This document shows positions 1 through 5,921 of a DNA stretch of 6,362 nucleotides, piece after piece. The notes beneath the pieces are model-generated. The model searched no databases. It had not been told where the DNA came from and saw nothing but the letters and a program-made list of their open reading frames with translations. The first letter of the stretch is position 1; every line of letters begins with the position of its first letter. The DNA lies in assembly GCA_007130265.1 (NCBI GenBank), contig SLST01000288.1, positions 1 to 6,362 on the forward strand. The letters are read 5' to 3'. Made by a program: the position numbers and the translations under genes. Source of the stretch: Spirochaetales bacterium (GTDB taxonomy: Bacteria; Spirochaetota; Spirochaetia; DSM-27196; SLST01).

Positions 1-93
1 CTCACCCGGATCGGGTTCCGGTCGGTGTTCAACCTGCGACGGGGCATCGTCGGCTGGACGGGATCGATCACGCAACCAGCATCACAGGCATAG
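1..93 (+). CDS. Rhodanese-like protein, C-terminal fragment (5' end outside window)
   Basis: Frame 1 is open from the window edge to a TAG at 91-93 and gives 30 residues. It reads LTRIGFRSVFNLRRGIVGW followed by a short tail. The pattern L-x(3)-GF-x-V-x-N-L-x-x-G-I-x-x-W is the typical last strand and helix of a rhodanese (sulfurtransferase) domain. The same pattern occurs in the C-terminal rhodanese of the next gene (LERLGFDSVVNVIGGYEAL). The catalytic cysteine loop lies outside the window, so activity cannot be judged. The TAG overlaps the Shine-Dalgarno of the following persulfide dioxygenase gene, so the two genes are almost certainly one operon. A role in moving sulfane sulfur to or from persulfides is inferred from this context. 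It could be a single-domain rhodanese or the end of a larger protein. Confidence 0.72.
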   Translation, partial: LTRIGFRSVFNLRRGIVGWTGSITQPASQA

Positions 94-102
94 GAGGAAA
101 CG
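91..102 (+). promoter_or_regulatory. Shine-Dalgarno overlapping upstream stop codon
   Basis: AGGAGG at 92-97 is a perfect anti-16S match, five bases before the ATG at 103. The TAG stop of the upstream rhodanese-like gene (91-93) supplies its first two bases. Ribosomes terminating upstream therefore sit on the initiation site of the next gene, which is the usual layout of translational coupling. It also fixes ATG 103 as the start. Confidence 0.85.
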
Positions 103-1509
103 ATGTTTTTCGAGCACTTCTTCGAGAAAGGACTCGCACAGAAGAGCTACCTGGTGGGATGCCAGAAGACCGGTGAGGCGATTGTCATCGATCCGCGACG
201 GGACGTAGCTCAGTACCTGCGTGTCGCTCGAGAAAACGGACTGAAGATCACCAAAGTCGCCGAGACGCACATCCACGCCGACTTTCTGAGCGGAAGCCGC
301 GAGCTCTCCGCCGCGACCGGCGCGGAGATCCTGCTCAGCGACGAGGGCGGCGCCGAGTGGCAGTACCGGTTCGCCCACACTGGTCTTCGCGACGGCGACT
401 CGATCCACGTGGGAAACCTCCGGCTCGACGTCATCCACACGCCGGGGCACACGCCGGAGCACATCTCGTTCGTCCTCTACGACCTTCCCGCGGGGCCGCA
501 GCCGATGATGGTATTCACCGGTGATTTCGTGTTCGTTGGGGACGTCGGACGCCCCGATCTCCTCGAAGAAGCGGCCGGCGTCAAGGACACCAAGGTGCGT
601 GGCGCCCGTGATCTCTGGAGGAGCCTCGCGCGCTTCCGCGAGCTTCCCGAGTACGTGACCGTGTGGCCTGCGCACGGCGCCGGATCGGCGTGCGGCAAGG
701 CGCTCGGCGCGGTGCCTTCGAGCACCGTCGGGTACGAGCTTGCGACGAACTGGGCCTTCGCGATCGAGGACGAGGAGGAGTTCGTAAAGGAGCTCCTCGA
801 CGGCCAGCCGGAGCCGCCCTACTACTTCGCCGAGATGAAGGTAAGGAACCGCGCAGGCGCGCCGGTACTGTCCGACTCAGCTATGCCCCCGGAAATCGAC
901 GCCGAAGAGTTGGCACGGATGATCGCAGCACCGGAGGCCGAAGACTCGGCACAGGTTCTCGACACCCGCTCGCGATACGCGTTTGCCGGCGGACACATCC
1001 CCGGAAGCTTCAGCGTGCCGATGGACCTTTCCTTGAGCAACTGGGCCGGCTGGACGCTTGCCTACGACAGACCGATCGTCCTGATCGCCGCCGAGGAGGA
1101 CCTCGAGGAGGCGGTCTGGGCCCTGCGGCGGGTCGGCCTCGACGAAATCGTCGGCTATCTGGAATCACTTGATCCCTGGACCGAGTCCGGCCGGGACGTC
1201 GCGCGCACCGAACAGATCTCCGCGCCGGAGGCGTGGAGGCGGCGCGCCGAGTACACCATCCTCGACGTCCGCTCTCAGGCGGAGTTCGACGAGGGACATA
1301 TCGACGGCGCGCTGAACGTGCACGCCGGGCGCCTCTCGCGTAACGCCGACGAGATCCCGATCGATCGACCCATACTCGTCCATTGCCAGACCGGCTACCG
1401 GTCAATCATCGCCGCCTCGACTCTGGAGCGACTGGGGTTCGACTCCGTCGTCAACGTGATCGGCGGGTACGAGGCGCTCGCGCGCGAGTTCGAGACCATG
1501 CAGGTGTAG
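103..1509 (+). CDS. CstB-like persulfide dioxygenase / rhodanese fusion protein
   Basis: This 468-residue protein has three domains. Residues about 1-215 are a metallo-beta-lactamase fold of the persulfide dioxygenase (ETHE1/CstB) type: THIHADF at 55-61, HTPGH at 112-116, TGD at 139-141 and PAHG at 189-192. By family analogy H56, H112 and D141 form the iron-binding 2-His/1-Asp triad. The GSACGKALGA stretch (C197) matches the extra cysteine segment characteristic of staphylococcal CstB. Residues about 283-357 are a rhodanese-like domain whose catalytic loop reads LIAAEED and has no cysteine, so it is probably a pseudo-rhodanese. Residues about 371-466 are a rhodanese with the active loop CQTGYR (C428). 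Such enzymes oxidise glutathione, CoA or bacillithiol persulfides to sulfite and/or thiosulfate in the cytoplasm; no signal peptide is visible. Length and domain order fit CstB (about 440 residues). The gene is coupled to an upstream rhodanese. The exact thiol substrate cannot be read from the sequence. Confidence 0.93.
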   Translation: MFFEHFFEKGLAQKSYLVGCQKTGEAIVIDPRRDVAQYLRVARENGLKITKVAETHIHADFLSGSRELSAATGAEILLSDEGGAEWQYRFAHTGLRDGDSIHVGNLRLDVIHTPGHTPEHISFVLYDLPAGPQPMMVFTGDFVFVGDVGRPDLLEEAAGVKDTKVRGARDLWRSLARFRELPEYVTVWPAHGAGSACGKALGAVPSSTVGYELATNWAFAIEDEEEFVKELLDGQPEPPYYFAEMKVRNRAGAPVLSDSAMPPEIDAEELARMIAAPEAEDSAQVLDTRSRYAFAGGHIPGSFSVPMDLSLSNWAGWTLAYDRPIVLIAAEEDLEEAVWALRRVGLDEIVGYLESLDPWTESGRDVARTEQISAPEAWRRRAEYTILDVRSQAEFDEGHIDGALNVHAGRLSRNADEIPIDRPILVHCQTGYRSIIAASTLERLGFDSVVNVIGGYEALAREFETMQV

Positions 1510-1522
1510 CCCGGAGCTGTGC

Positions 1523-1558
1523 GAGCCGGTCAGTCGCGCTTTCCGGCGCGACCGGCTC
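1523..1558. terminator. Imperfect hairpin at a convergent gene junction, possible terminator
   Basis: GAGCCG (1523-1528) pairs with CGGCTC (1553-1558). After a 4-nt bulge (GTCA), GTCGCGC (1533-1539) pairs with GCGCGAC (1546-1552) around a TTTCCG loop. This gives 13 mostly G-C pairs. It starts 14 nt after the stop of the CstB-like gene and overlaps the last codons of the convergent lipoprotein gene, so it could act on both transcripts. No T-tract follows on either strand, so it is not a canonical intrinsic terminator; mRNA 3'-end stabilisation is the alternative. Confidence 0.4.
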
Positions 1559-1844
1559 CTCCGCCGCCACCGCCGAAGATCGTGATCACCCCGAGCACGA
1601 ACCCGAAGTCGTACCAGCCGCCTCGGTTGTTCACCTCGTAGATGCTCACGCGCTCGTTGAACAGCGAGATCACGAAGGTCACCGGGACGATGATGCCGTG
1701 CCAGAGCCCGCTCCAGAACCCCGGCGCTTCGCTGCGCTCAGGCTCTTCTTCGCTGCGCATCGGGTTCGGGCCGGGCGCGCAGGCGGAAACCACAGCGAGC
1801 ACGACGAACAGTACGAGCGCGATGGAGGCGAATCTTCGCTTCAT
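1530..1844 (-). CDS. Small predicted lipoprotein with glycine-rich tail, function unknown
   Basis: This 104-residue protein starts at ATG 1844 (complement). A strong Shine-Dalgarno (GGGAGGA, 1849-1855) and a promoter just upstream support this start; longer in-frame starts would lie across or beyond that promoter. Residues 1-22 are a lipoprotein signal: MKRR, a hydrophobic core, then the lipobox VSAC with C22 as the lipidated residue. A short acidic, Pro-rich linker (about 23-41) follows. Next come GFWSGLWHG (42-50), a hydrophobic segment IIVPVTFVISLF (51-62), the segment IYEVNNRGGWYDFGF (68-82), and a second short hydrophobic stretch (about 81-90). The protein ends in six glycines and a basic AGRAGKRD tail. 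I recall similar small proteins with the W-H-G and Y-E-V-N-N-x-G-x-W-Y-x-F-G-F segments in diverse bacteria, annotated only as hypothetical. It is probably membrane-anchored. It is monocistronic and convergent with the CstB-like gene. No function is assigned. Confidence 0.85.
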   Translation of the reverse strand: MKRRFASIALVLFVVLAVVSACAPGPNPMRSEEEPERSEAPGFWSGLWHGIIVPVTFVISLFNERVSIYEVNNRGGWYDFGFVLGVITIFGGGGGGAGRAGKRD

Positions 1845-1901
1845 GGGTTCCTCCCCCTTCGCACCGAGACGGCGGGACCGTGACGGCGCGATGCACCGCG
1901 G

Positions 1902-1930
1902 ATTATACGGTAGAAATCCGTGGAGATCAA
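1902..1930 (-). promoter_or_regulatory. Sigma70-type promoter for the small lipoprotein gene
   Basis: On the complement strand a perfect -10 TATAAT (1902-1907) is preceded by a 17-nt spacer and a -35-like TTGATC (1925-1930; 4 of 6 matches to TTGACA). Transcription would start near 1895 and give a leader of about 50 nt before the ATG at 1844. A perfect TATAAT with ideal spacing is unlikely by chance in such GC-rich DNA. Confidence 0.65.
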
Positions 1931-1954
1931 AGCGTCGCATGAGGACTCGGGGGC

Positions 1955-1984
1955 TTGGCATATTGCCTCGGTTCTCACGATACT
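1955..1984 (+). promoter_or_regulatory. Candidate sigma70-type promoter for the J-domain gene
   Basis: TTGGCA (1955-1960; 5 of 6 consensus) is followed by an 18-nt spacer and GATACT (1979-1984; 4 of 6). The predicted transcription start is near 1991, only about 7 nt before the ATG at 1998. The mRNA would then be nearly leaderless, which fits the lack of a well-spaced Shine-Dalgarno there. It lies about 25 bp from the divergent lipoprotein promoter. Confidence 0.4.
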
Positions 1985-1997
1985 TACCGGCAGGACC

Positions 1998-2753
1998 ATG
2001 CGACGCCGCAGAGCACGACGATCGCGATCGAGGCGCACGTACTCACTCTCGTACCTCCTCTCGCGCCAGCCCAAGACGCTCCGCAAACACCGCGATTACG
2101 CGGTCATGCTCGGCCATCTCCACGCGTCCAAGCGCCTGCAGCAACTCCGCATAGGCCGACGCTGCTACACACTGCTGCATCACGCCCGGATCGCCCCGCG
2201 CAATTTGCACCACTTCTACCGGACCTATCGGTTGCCCGCCGACCCGTTCTTTCCTCTCTTCTTCTCGATCAAGCGTGACTACCTCGCCGAGCGCGAGAGA
2301 ATCAGGGAGGAGCGCCGACGCTATATCCAGGGCGCGGTGCGCTCACTGCCGCCCCCTACCCTCGCGAGCATCAGGTACCTTGGCTACCTCGAGCGGCACT
2401 ACAACGCAGCCGGGCTCTCGCCTCTGTGGCAACAGCACCTCTTCCCGGGATCCAAGAAGCAGGCCGACGCCTACTCCCGGTACGACCGCTCAGCCTGGCT
2501 CGATATCTTCGAGCAGCATCTCCTGCGCCTCGAGCAGCGCTACCGCGATCTCGCGCCCCTCATCACCCGCCGGGTGCACGCCTGTCTCGTCCTCGGTCTC
2601 GTGCCCACACAGATCCCTCCCCCGCGCCCGGCGAAGGACGACGTCGCACGCGGATACCGTGCATTGAGCCTCGTGCACCATCCCGACCGAGGAGGCGACC
2701 CGGGTCTCTTCATCCAGATCAAGCGGGCGCGCGACGTCCTGCTCGACAGTTGA
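1998..2753 (+). CDS. J-domain protein with a basic, unrecognised N-terminal region
   Basis: The predicted protein has 251 residues from ATG 1998. The frame stays open upstream to a GTG at 1920, but that start lies inside the divergent promoter region, so I prefer the ATG. The C-terminal part (from about residue 190) resembles a DnaJ J-domain. CLVLGL matches the helix I end, then a Pro-rich insert, YRALSLVHHPDRGGD (helix II and the HPD loop, H228-P229-D230), and FIQIKRARDVLL (helix III). J-domains stimulate Hsp70 (DnaK) ATPase through HPD, so DnaK interaction is inferred. There is no Gly/Phe region, zinc-finger or DnaJ C-terminal domain, so this is not classical DnaJ. The N-terminus is very arginine-rich (MRRRRARRSRSRR), followed by a helical, Arg/Tyr/His-rich region including FFPLFFSIKRDYLAERERI. 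I do not recognise this region. No signal peptide is evident. The gene ends 36 nt before the start of the M28 peptidase gene on the same strand and may be cotranscribed with it. Confidence 0.8.
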   Translation: MRRRRARRSRSRRTYSLSYLLSRQPKTLRKHRDYAVMLGHLHASKRLQQLRIGRRCYTLLHHARIAPRNLHHFYRTYRLPADPFFPLFFSIKRDYLAERERIREERRRYIQGAVRSLPPPTLASIRYLGYLERHYNAAGLSPLWQQHLFPGSKKQADAYSRYDRSAWLDIFEQHLLRLEQRYRDLAPLITRRVHACLVLGLVPTQIPPPRPAKDDVARGYRALSLVHHPDRGGDPGLFIQIKRARDVLLDS

Positions 2754-2789
2754 CAATCGCGTGCGCCTTTGCGAGCTTTTCCTGTGACG

Positions 2790-4478
2790 ATGACCTCCAG
2801 GCTTCGGGCGCGGCTCCAGGCGAGACTTTCCGCGTCGCGCGGTCAGCTCGGCCTCGCCGCGGGCATCGCAGTGGCGACCGCGGCCATCGCCACCGCGCTT
2901 CTTCCCGGGTGTGACGCCCGCGCCCCCGCCGAAGCGAGCGACCTCGCCGCTCACCGCGCACTCGAACTCGCGTCACCTCTGTCTCCCGCACGCCTTGCCG
3001 CGCACGTCGACTACCTCGCCTCGAGCGATCTCGAAGGTCGTTTTCCGGGGGAGGCCGGCATTGCCCTCGCCGAGCACTACATCGCCGAACGCATGGCGAC
3101 GATCGGGCTCGAACCGATTGACGCGGCGGGAGGCTACCTCCACGAGTTCGACCTCTACCGGTCGGACTACGATCCGAAGGAGACACGAGTTCGCATAGGA
3201 GATGCAACCGTCGCGACCCCCGCAGTGCGCCCGCTCTTTCTGTCGGACGCGGGCACCGCAGAGGCGCCGCTGGTGTTCGCCGGCTACGGAATCACTGCAC
3301 CGGAGCACGAGTGGGACGACTATCGCGAGATCGACGTACGCGACCGAGTCGTCCTCGTCTTCCGCTACGAACCGACCGGCGACGAGGAGTTCTCGCGATT
3401 CGCCGGCGCGCGTTACAGCGACCACGCGCTGTTCGCGACGAAGGCGGCGAACGCACGAAACCGCGGAGCGAAGGCGATGATCGTCGTCACCGGTCCGGAG
3501 CACCACAGGGGGCCGGAGGACCTTCGAACCGTGCGGACGCTGAGCCTCGAGCCTCACTCGGTCGAAGATCGATTCGCGCGTTCGCGTCTCGACGACTTCA
3601 TCGCGGTGCAGGTATCGCAGGACTTCTTGCAGGAGGCGTTGCAGCCCTTCGGCGTCGATCTCTCTCGGCTGCAGCGTGGTCTCGAGGCGGGTATGAGTCC
3701 GGCGGCGGTTCATCTCGAAGGCCTGCTGTCGGCCGTGTCGGTCGGCTTCACTTCCGAGCCCGAGCGCGTCCCGGCGCGGAACGTCGCCGCATACCTCCCG
3801 GCGACCGCGCCGGAGGCGGCTGTAACCGAGACCTCGAATAGATGGATCGTCGTCGGCGCGCACCACGACCACCTTGGGAGCTTCGGCTGCGAGCCGTCAC
3901 AGATCTACCATGGCGCGGACGACAACGCGTCCGGAGTAGCCGGAGTGCTCGAGCTCGCCGCCTTCTTCGCCGACCGGCCGCGAGAGCGAGCCCTCGTCTT
4001 CGTGACCTTCACCGCGGAGGAGGAGGGACTGCTCGGATCACGCGCCTTCGTGCGGGACGGAGTGCTGCCGCCGGAGGACATCGATCTCATGATCAACCTC
4101 GACATGATCGGCCGCAATCCGGAAGAGCCGGTACGGTTCTACCTGTCCGAGGCGGCCGGCGAACACGCTGCGGCGATCGAGTCAGCCGCGCGCTCGCGAG
4201 GTCTCGAGGTTTCGGTCCGGCGGGGGGTCGCCGAACCGGTGAGCGACCACTATCCCTTCCATCGGGCGAGCGTTCCGGTCGTCTCGGTGTTCACCGGCAT
4301 GCATGAAGAGTACCACACGGCGACCGATACGGCGGACCTGCTCGACTATGACCGGATGGAGCGAATCGTCTCCGTCGTCGCGGAGCTGGTGGAACGAGTG
4401 TACCTGAGAGCCGGCGATCAACCGGGCTCGTCCTTCGATCCATCGCAACCGGACCTCGCGACGGAGACCGCGAGATGA
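2790..4478 (+). CDS. M28 family zinc metallopeptidase with PA-like insert, predicted lipoprotein
   Basis: The protein has 562 residues if it starts at ATG 2790. In-frame GTG 2784 and TTG 2769 are alternatives, and none has a clear Shine-Dalgarno. The N-terminus is Arg-rich, then a hydrophobic Ala-rich segment (about 20-38) ends in the lipobox-like LPGC (C41), so lipidation and export are likely; Pro at -2 is atypical. Residues about 60-120 form an M28-associated start (HVDYLASSDLEGRFPGEAG). About 155-235 resemble a PA domain (VFAGYGITAPEHEWDDY). The catalytic domain is about 330-540. All M28 metal and catalytic residues are visible: H358 (GAHHDH), D378 (GADDNASG), E410-E411 (TAEEEGLLGS), D438 (NLDMIGR) and H509 (EYHTATDT). 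It is therefore predicted to be an active di-zinc exo-aminopeptidase acting outside the cytoplasm, probably on peptides for nutrition. Specificity cannot be read. It is downstream of the J-domain gene and convergent with the oxidoreductase gene. Confidence 0.93.
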   Translation: MTSRLRARLQARLSASRGQLGLAAGIAVATAAIATALLPGCDARAPAEASDLAAHRALELASPLSPARLAAHVDYLASSDLEGRFPGEAGIALAEHYIAERMATIGLEPIDAAGGYLHEFDLYRSDYDPKETRVRIGDATVATPAVRPLFLSDAGTAEAPLVFAGYGITAPEHEWDDYREIDVRDRVVLVFRYEPTGDEEFSRFAGARYSDHALFATKAANARNRGAKAMIVVTGPEHHRGPEDLRTVRTLSLEPHSVEDRFARSRLDDFIAVQVSQDFLQEALQPFGVDLSRLQRGLEAGMSPAAVHLEGLLSAVSVGFTSEPERVPARNVAAYLPATAPEAAVTETSNRWIVVGAHHDHLGSFGCEPSQIYHGADDNASGVAGVLELAAFFADRPRERALVFVTFTAEEEGLLGSRAFVRDGVLPPEDIDLMINLDMIGRNPEEPVRFYLSEAAGEHAAAIESAARSRGLEVSVRRGVAEPVSDHYPFHRASVPVVSVFTGMHEEYHTATDTADLLDYDRMERIVSVVAELVERVYLRAGDQPGSSFDPSQPDLATETAR

Positions 4479-4509
4479 CGCGATTCGGCCGTCAGGCTAC
4501 CGTATCTGA

Positions 4510-5814
4510 TCACAGGTCGACACCCATCTCGCGCAGCAGGGTCTGAACCCGACTCACGTCCACGCAGCGAGGGGCGGTGCCGGCACGGACGCTCACGGCT
4601 GCCGCGACCCCGGCCGCCTGGCCGAGAGCCATCATGTTGCCCATGCTCTTTCCGGCGGCATGCCCGAGAAAGGTCGCCGAACCGCACCGACCGGCGGCGA
4701 GGAGACCGTCGATTCGCCGCGGAACCATCGCCCGGTATGGATAGGCGAATCCGGATTTCATCTCACCCATATAGATCTGGTTGGCGTCGATGACGCCGTA
4801 CTTGCGAGCTATGACGTCAGAGAACTCAGTCCCGCCACGCGCGTCGTCGACCGTGACCTCGTACTCCCCGACGATTCTTCGGGTGCCGCGCACCGACGCT
4901 GCAGCTCCAACACGAATCAGCGAGCTCTCCTCGAGACCCGGAATCCGGTACCTGCGCGCGATCGAGACGAAGTCCACAGCGATTCGCGCCCCGAGGCGCT
5001 CGACGAGCGTGAGGTCCGCGGGATCCGCACCGTTGAGCCCGGAGACTCCATACGGCCCCCCGTTGTTGACGGATACGACTCCCGGCACGGTACCGCGGTC
5101 GAACGCGTACCACACCGCGGTCGCATATCCATCGCGACGAGCCGCCTCGATCGTCTGCCCGAAGGCTTCGGGGGATTCCCTGCGGTACGTCTCGAGCCGG
5201 TCCACGTCCACGCCGCAGAGCGCGAAGACGAGTGACACCGGCATGAACTGCGGGGCATCCTCGTAACCGAGTTTCATCTCGACCCCGGCCGCGGCCGCGA
5301 GATCGCCGTCGCCGGTCGCGTCGATCGCGACCGAGCACGGAAACCAGGCGTCGGTGTCTTTCCAGCACGTTCGAACCCCAACTACCACCTCGCCCTGCAC
5401 GTCCGCGCCGGAGACCGGACTGTAGAGGCGGTAGTGCGCGCCGCTCTCCTCGAGCAGCTCGAACAACCCGATTCGCAGATAGTCAGGGTGGAAGTCGAAA
5501 CCGTCACCGTCGGCGAATGTCCTCTTGCCTTCGCGGCACGCGTCACGACCGTACGACCGCATCTTCGCCAGGAGAAGATCATGCACTCCGCCGCGCGGCC
5601 TTCCGGCCGTGACCATCCGGTTCATCGGCATCCAGAGGGCCGTCGAAGCGACGCCGCCAAGGTACGGCCTCGCTTCGAGCAGGAGCGTTTTCGCTCCCTG
5701 AAGCGCTGCCGCGACGGCGGCTCCGATTCCTGCCGGACCACCACCGGCGACAATAACGTCGAAATGAGTTCTGTCTCGGGCCACCCTGCCTCTCACGGTC
5801 TCAATGCTGCTCAT
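4510..5814 (-). CDS. FAD-dependent oxidoreductase (FAD_oxidored, PF12831 type)
   Basis: The protein has 434 residues from ATG 5814 (complement), chosen because AGGG lies five bases upstream (5820-5823). A GTG at 5829 would add five residues. The N-terminal Rossmann fold carries the dinucleotide motif VAGGGPAGIGAA (residues 22-33) and an acidic residue ending strand 2 (LLLEAR, E47) that would hold the adenosine ribose. DATGDGDLAAAAG (165-177) and the C-terminal LLAAGRCGSATFLGHAAG (371-388) are the other FAD-contacting segments. SVRGTRRIVGEY (307-318) is also typical of this family. Members are soluble flavoproteins of mostly unknown substrate, often found in carbohydrate or small-molecule catabolism loci. 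No signal peptide or membrane segment is evident. The gene is convergent with the M28 peptidase (31-nt gap) and divergent from a beta-helix protein gene, so shared regulation with the latter is possible. Substrate is not assigned. Confidence 0.92.
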   Translation of the reverse strand: MSSIETVRGRVARDRTHFDVIVAGGGPAGIGAAVAAALQGAKTLLLEARPYLGGVASTALWMPMNRMVTAGRPRGGVHDLLLAKMRSYGRDACREGKRTFADGDGFDFHPDYLRIGLFELLEESGAHYRLYSPVSGADVQGEVVVGVRTCWKDTDAWFPCSVAIDATGDGDLAAAAGVEMKLGYEDAPQFMPVSLVFALCGVDVDRLETYRRESPEAFGQTIEAARRDGYATAVWYAFDRGTVPGVVSVNNGGPYGVSGLNGADPADLTLVERLGARIAVDFVSIARRYRIPGLEESSLIRVGAAASVRGTRRIVGEYEVTVDDARGGTEFSDVIARKYGVIDANQIYMGEMKSGFAYPYRAMVPRRIDGLLAAGRCGSATFLGHAAGKSMGNMMALGQAAGVAAAVSVRAGTAPRCVDVSRVQTLLREMGVDL

Positions 5815-5921
5815 CCTATCCCTACGCACTCCACCCTACTTCACGTTCCCGGAAGGCACAAGGGTTGCCAGCGGCTTTCACCGCCCCCGCGGATCATGGT
5901 ATGAAGTGATCAGAGGTACCC
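5815..5921. promoter_or_regulatory. Divergent intergenic region with inverted repeat
   Basis: This 107-bp gap separates the divergent oxidoreductase and beta-helix genes and must hold both promoters. On the + strand TGGTATGAA (5897-5905) resembles an extended -10, but its -35 is poor and the leader would be very short. GATCA (5892-5896) and TGATC (5907-5911) form an inverted repeat with a 10-nt spacer around that element and could be an operator. AGAGG (5912-5916) is the Shine-Dalgarno for ATG 5922. No convincing minus-strand promoter was found. Confidence 0.35.

Noticed and set aside
82..675. 197-codon open frame on the minus strand under the persulfide dioxygenase gene
   Set aside because: It is fully antisense to a gene with clear catalytic motifs, and its protein is Arg/Val/Asp-rich without a recognisable domain. 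Long antisense frames are expected in GC-rich DNA.
1551..1580. Short CCG/GCC trinucleotide run as a possible repeat array
   Set aside because: It simply encodes the six-glycine tail of the lipoprotein, is interrupted by other codons and is not a tandem array of note.
1845..1961. Longer start (1961) for the small lipoprotein
   Set aside because: It would add 39 residues before the signal peptide, would start upstream of the TATAAT promoter, and the internal ATG at 1844 has a strong Shine-Dalgarno.
2750..2755. Perfect -35 TTGACA overlapping the J-domain stop codon
   Set aside because: No acceptable -10 hexamer lies 16-18 nt downstream, so it is probably chance overlap with the TGA stop and not a promoter for the peptidase.
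2973..3872. 299-codon open frame on the minus strand inside the M28 peptidase gene
   Set aside because: The + strand frame carries all M28 metal ligands. The antisense product is Arg-rich, low in complexity and shows no motif.
4479..4509. Terminator between the convergent peptidase and oxidoreductase genes
   Set aside because: I found no stable stem-loop or T-tract in this 31-nt gap.
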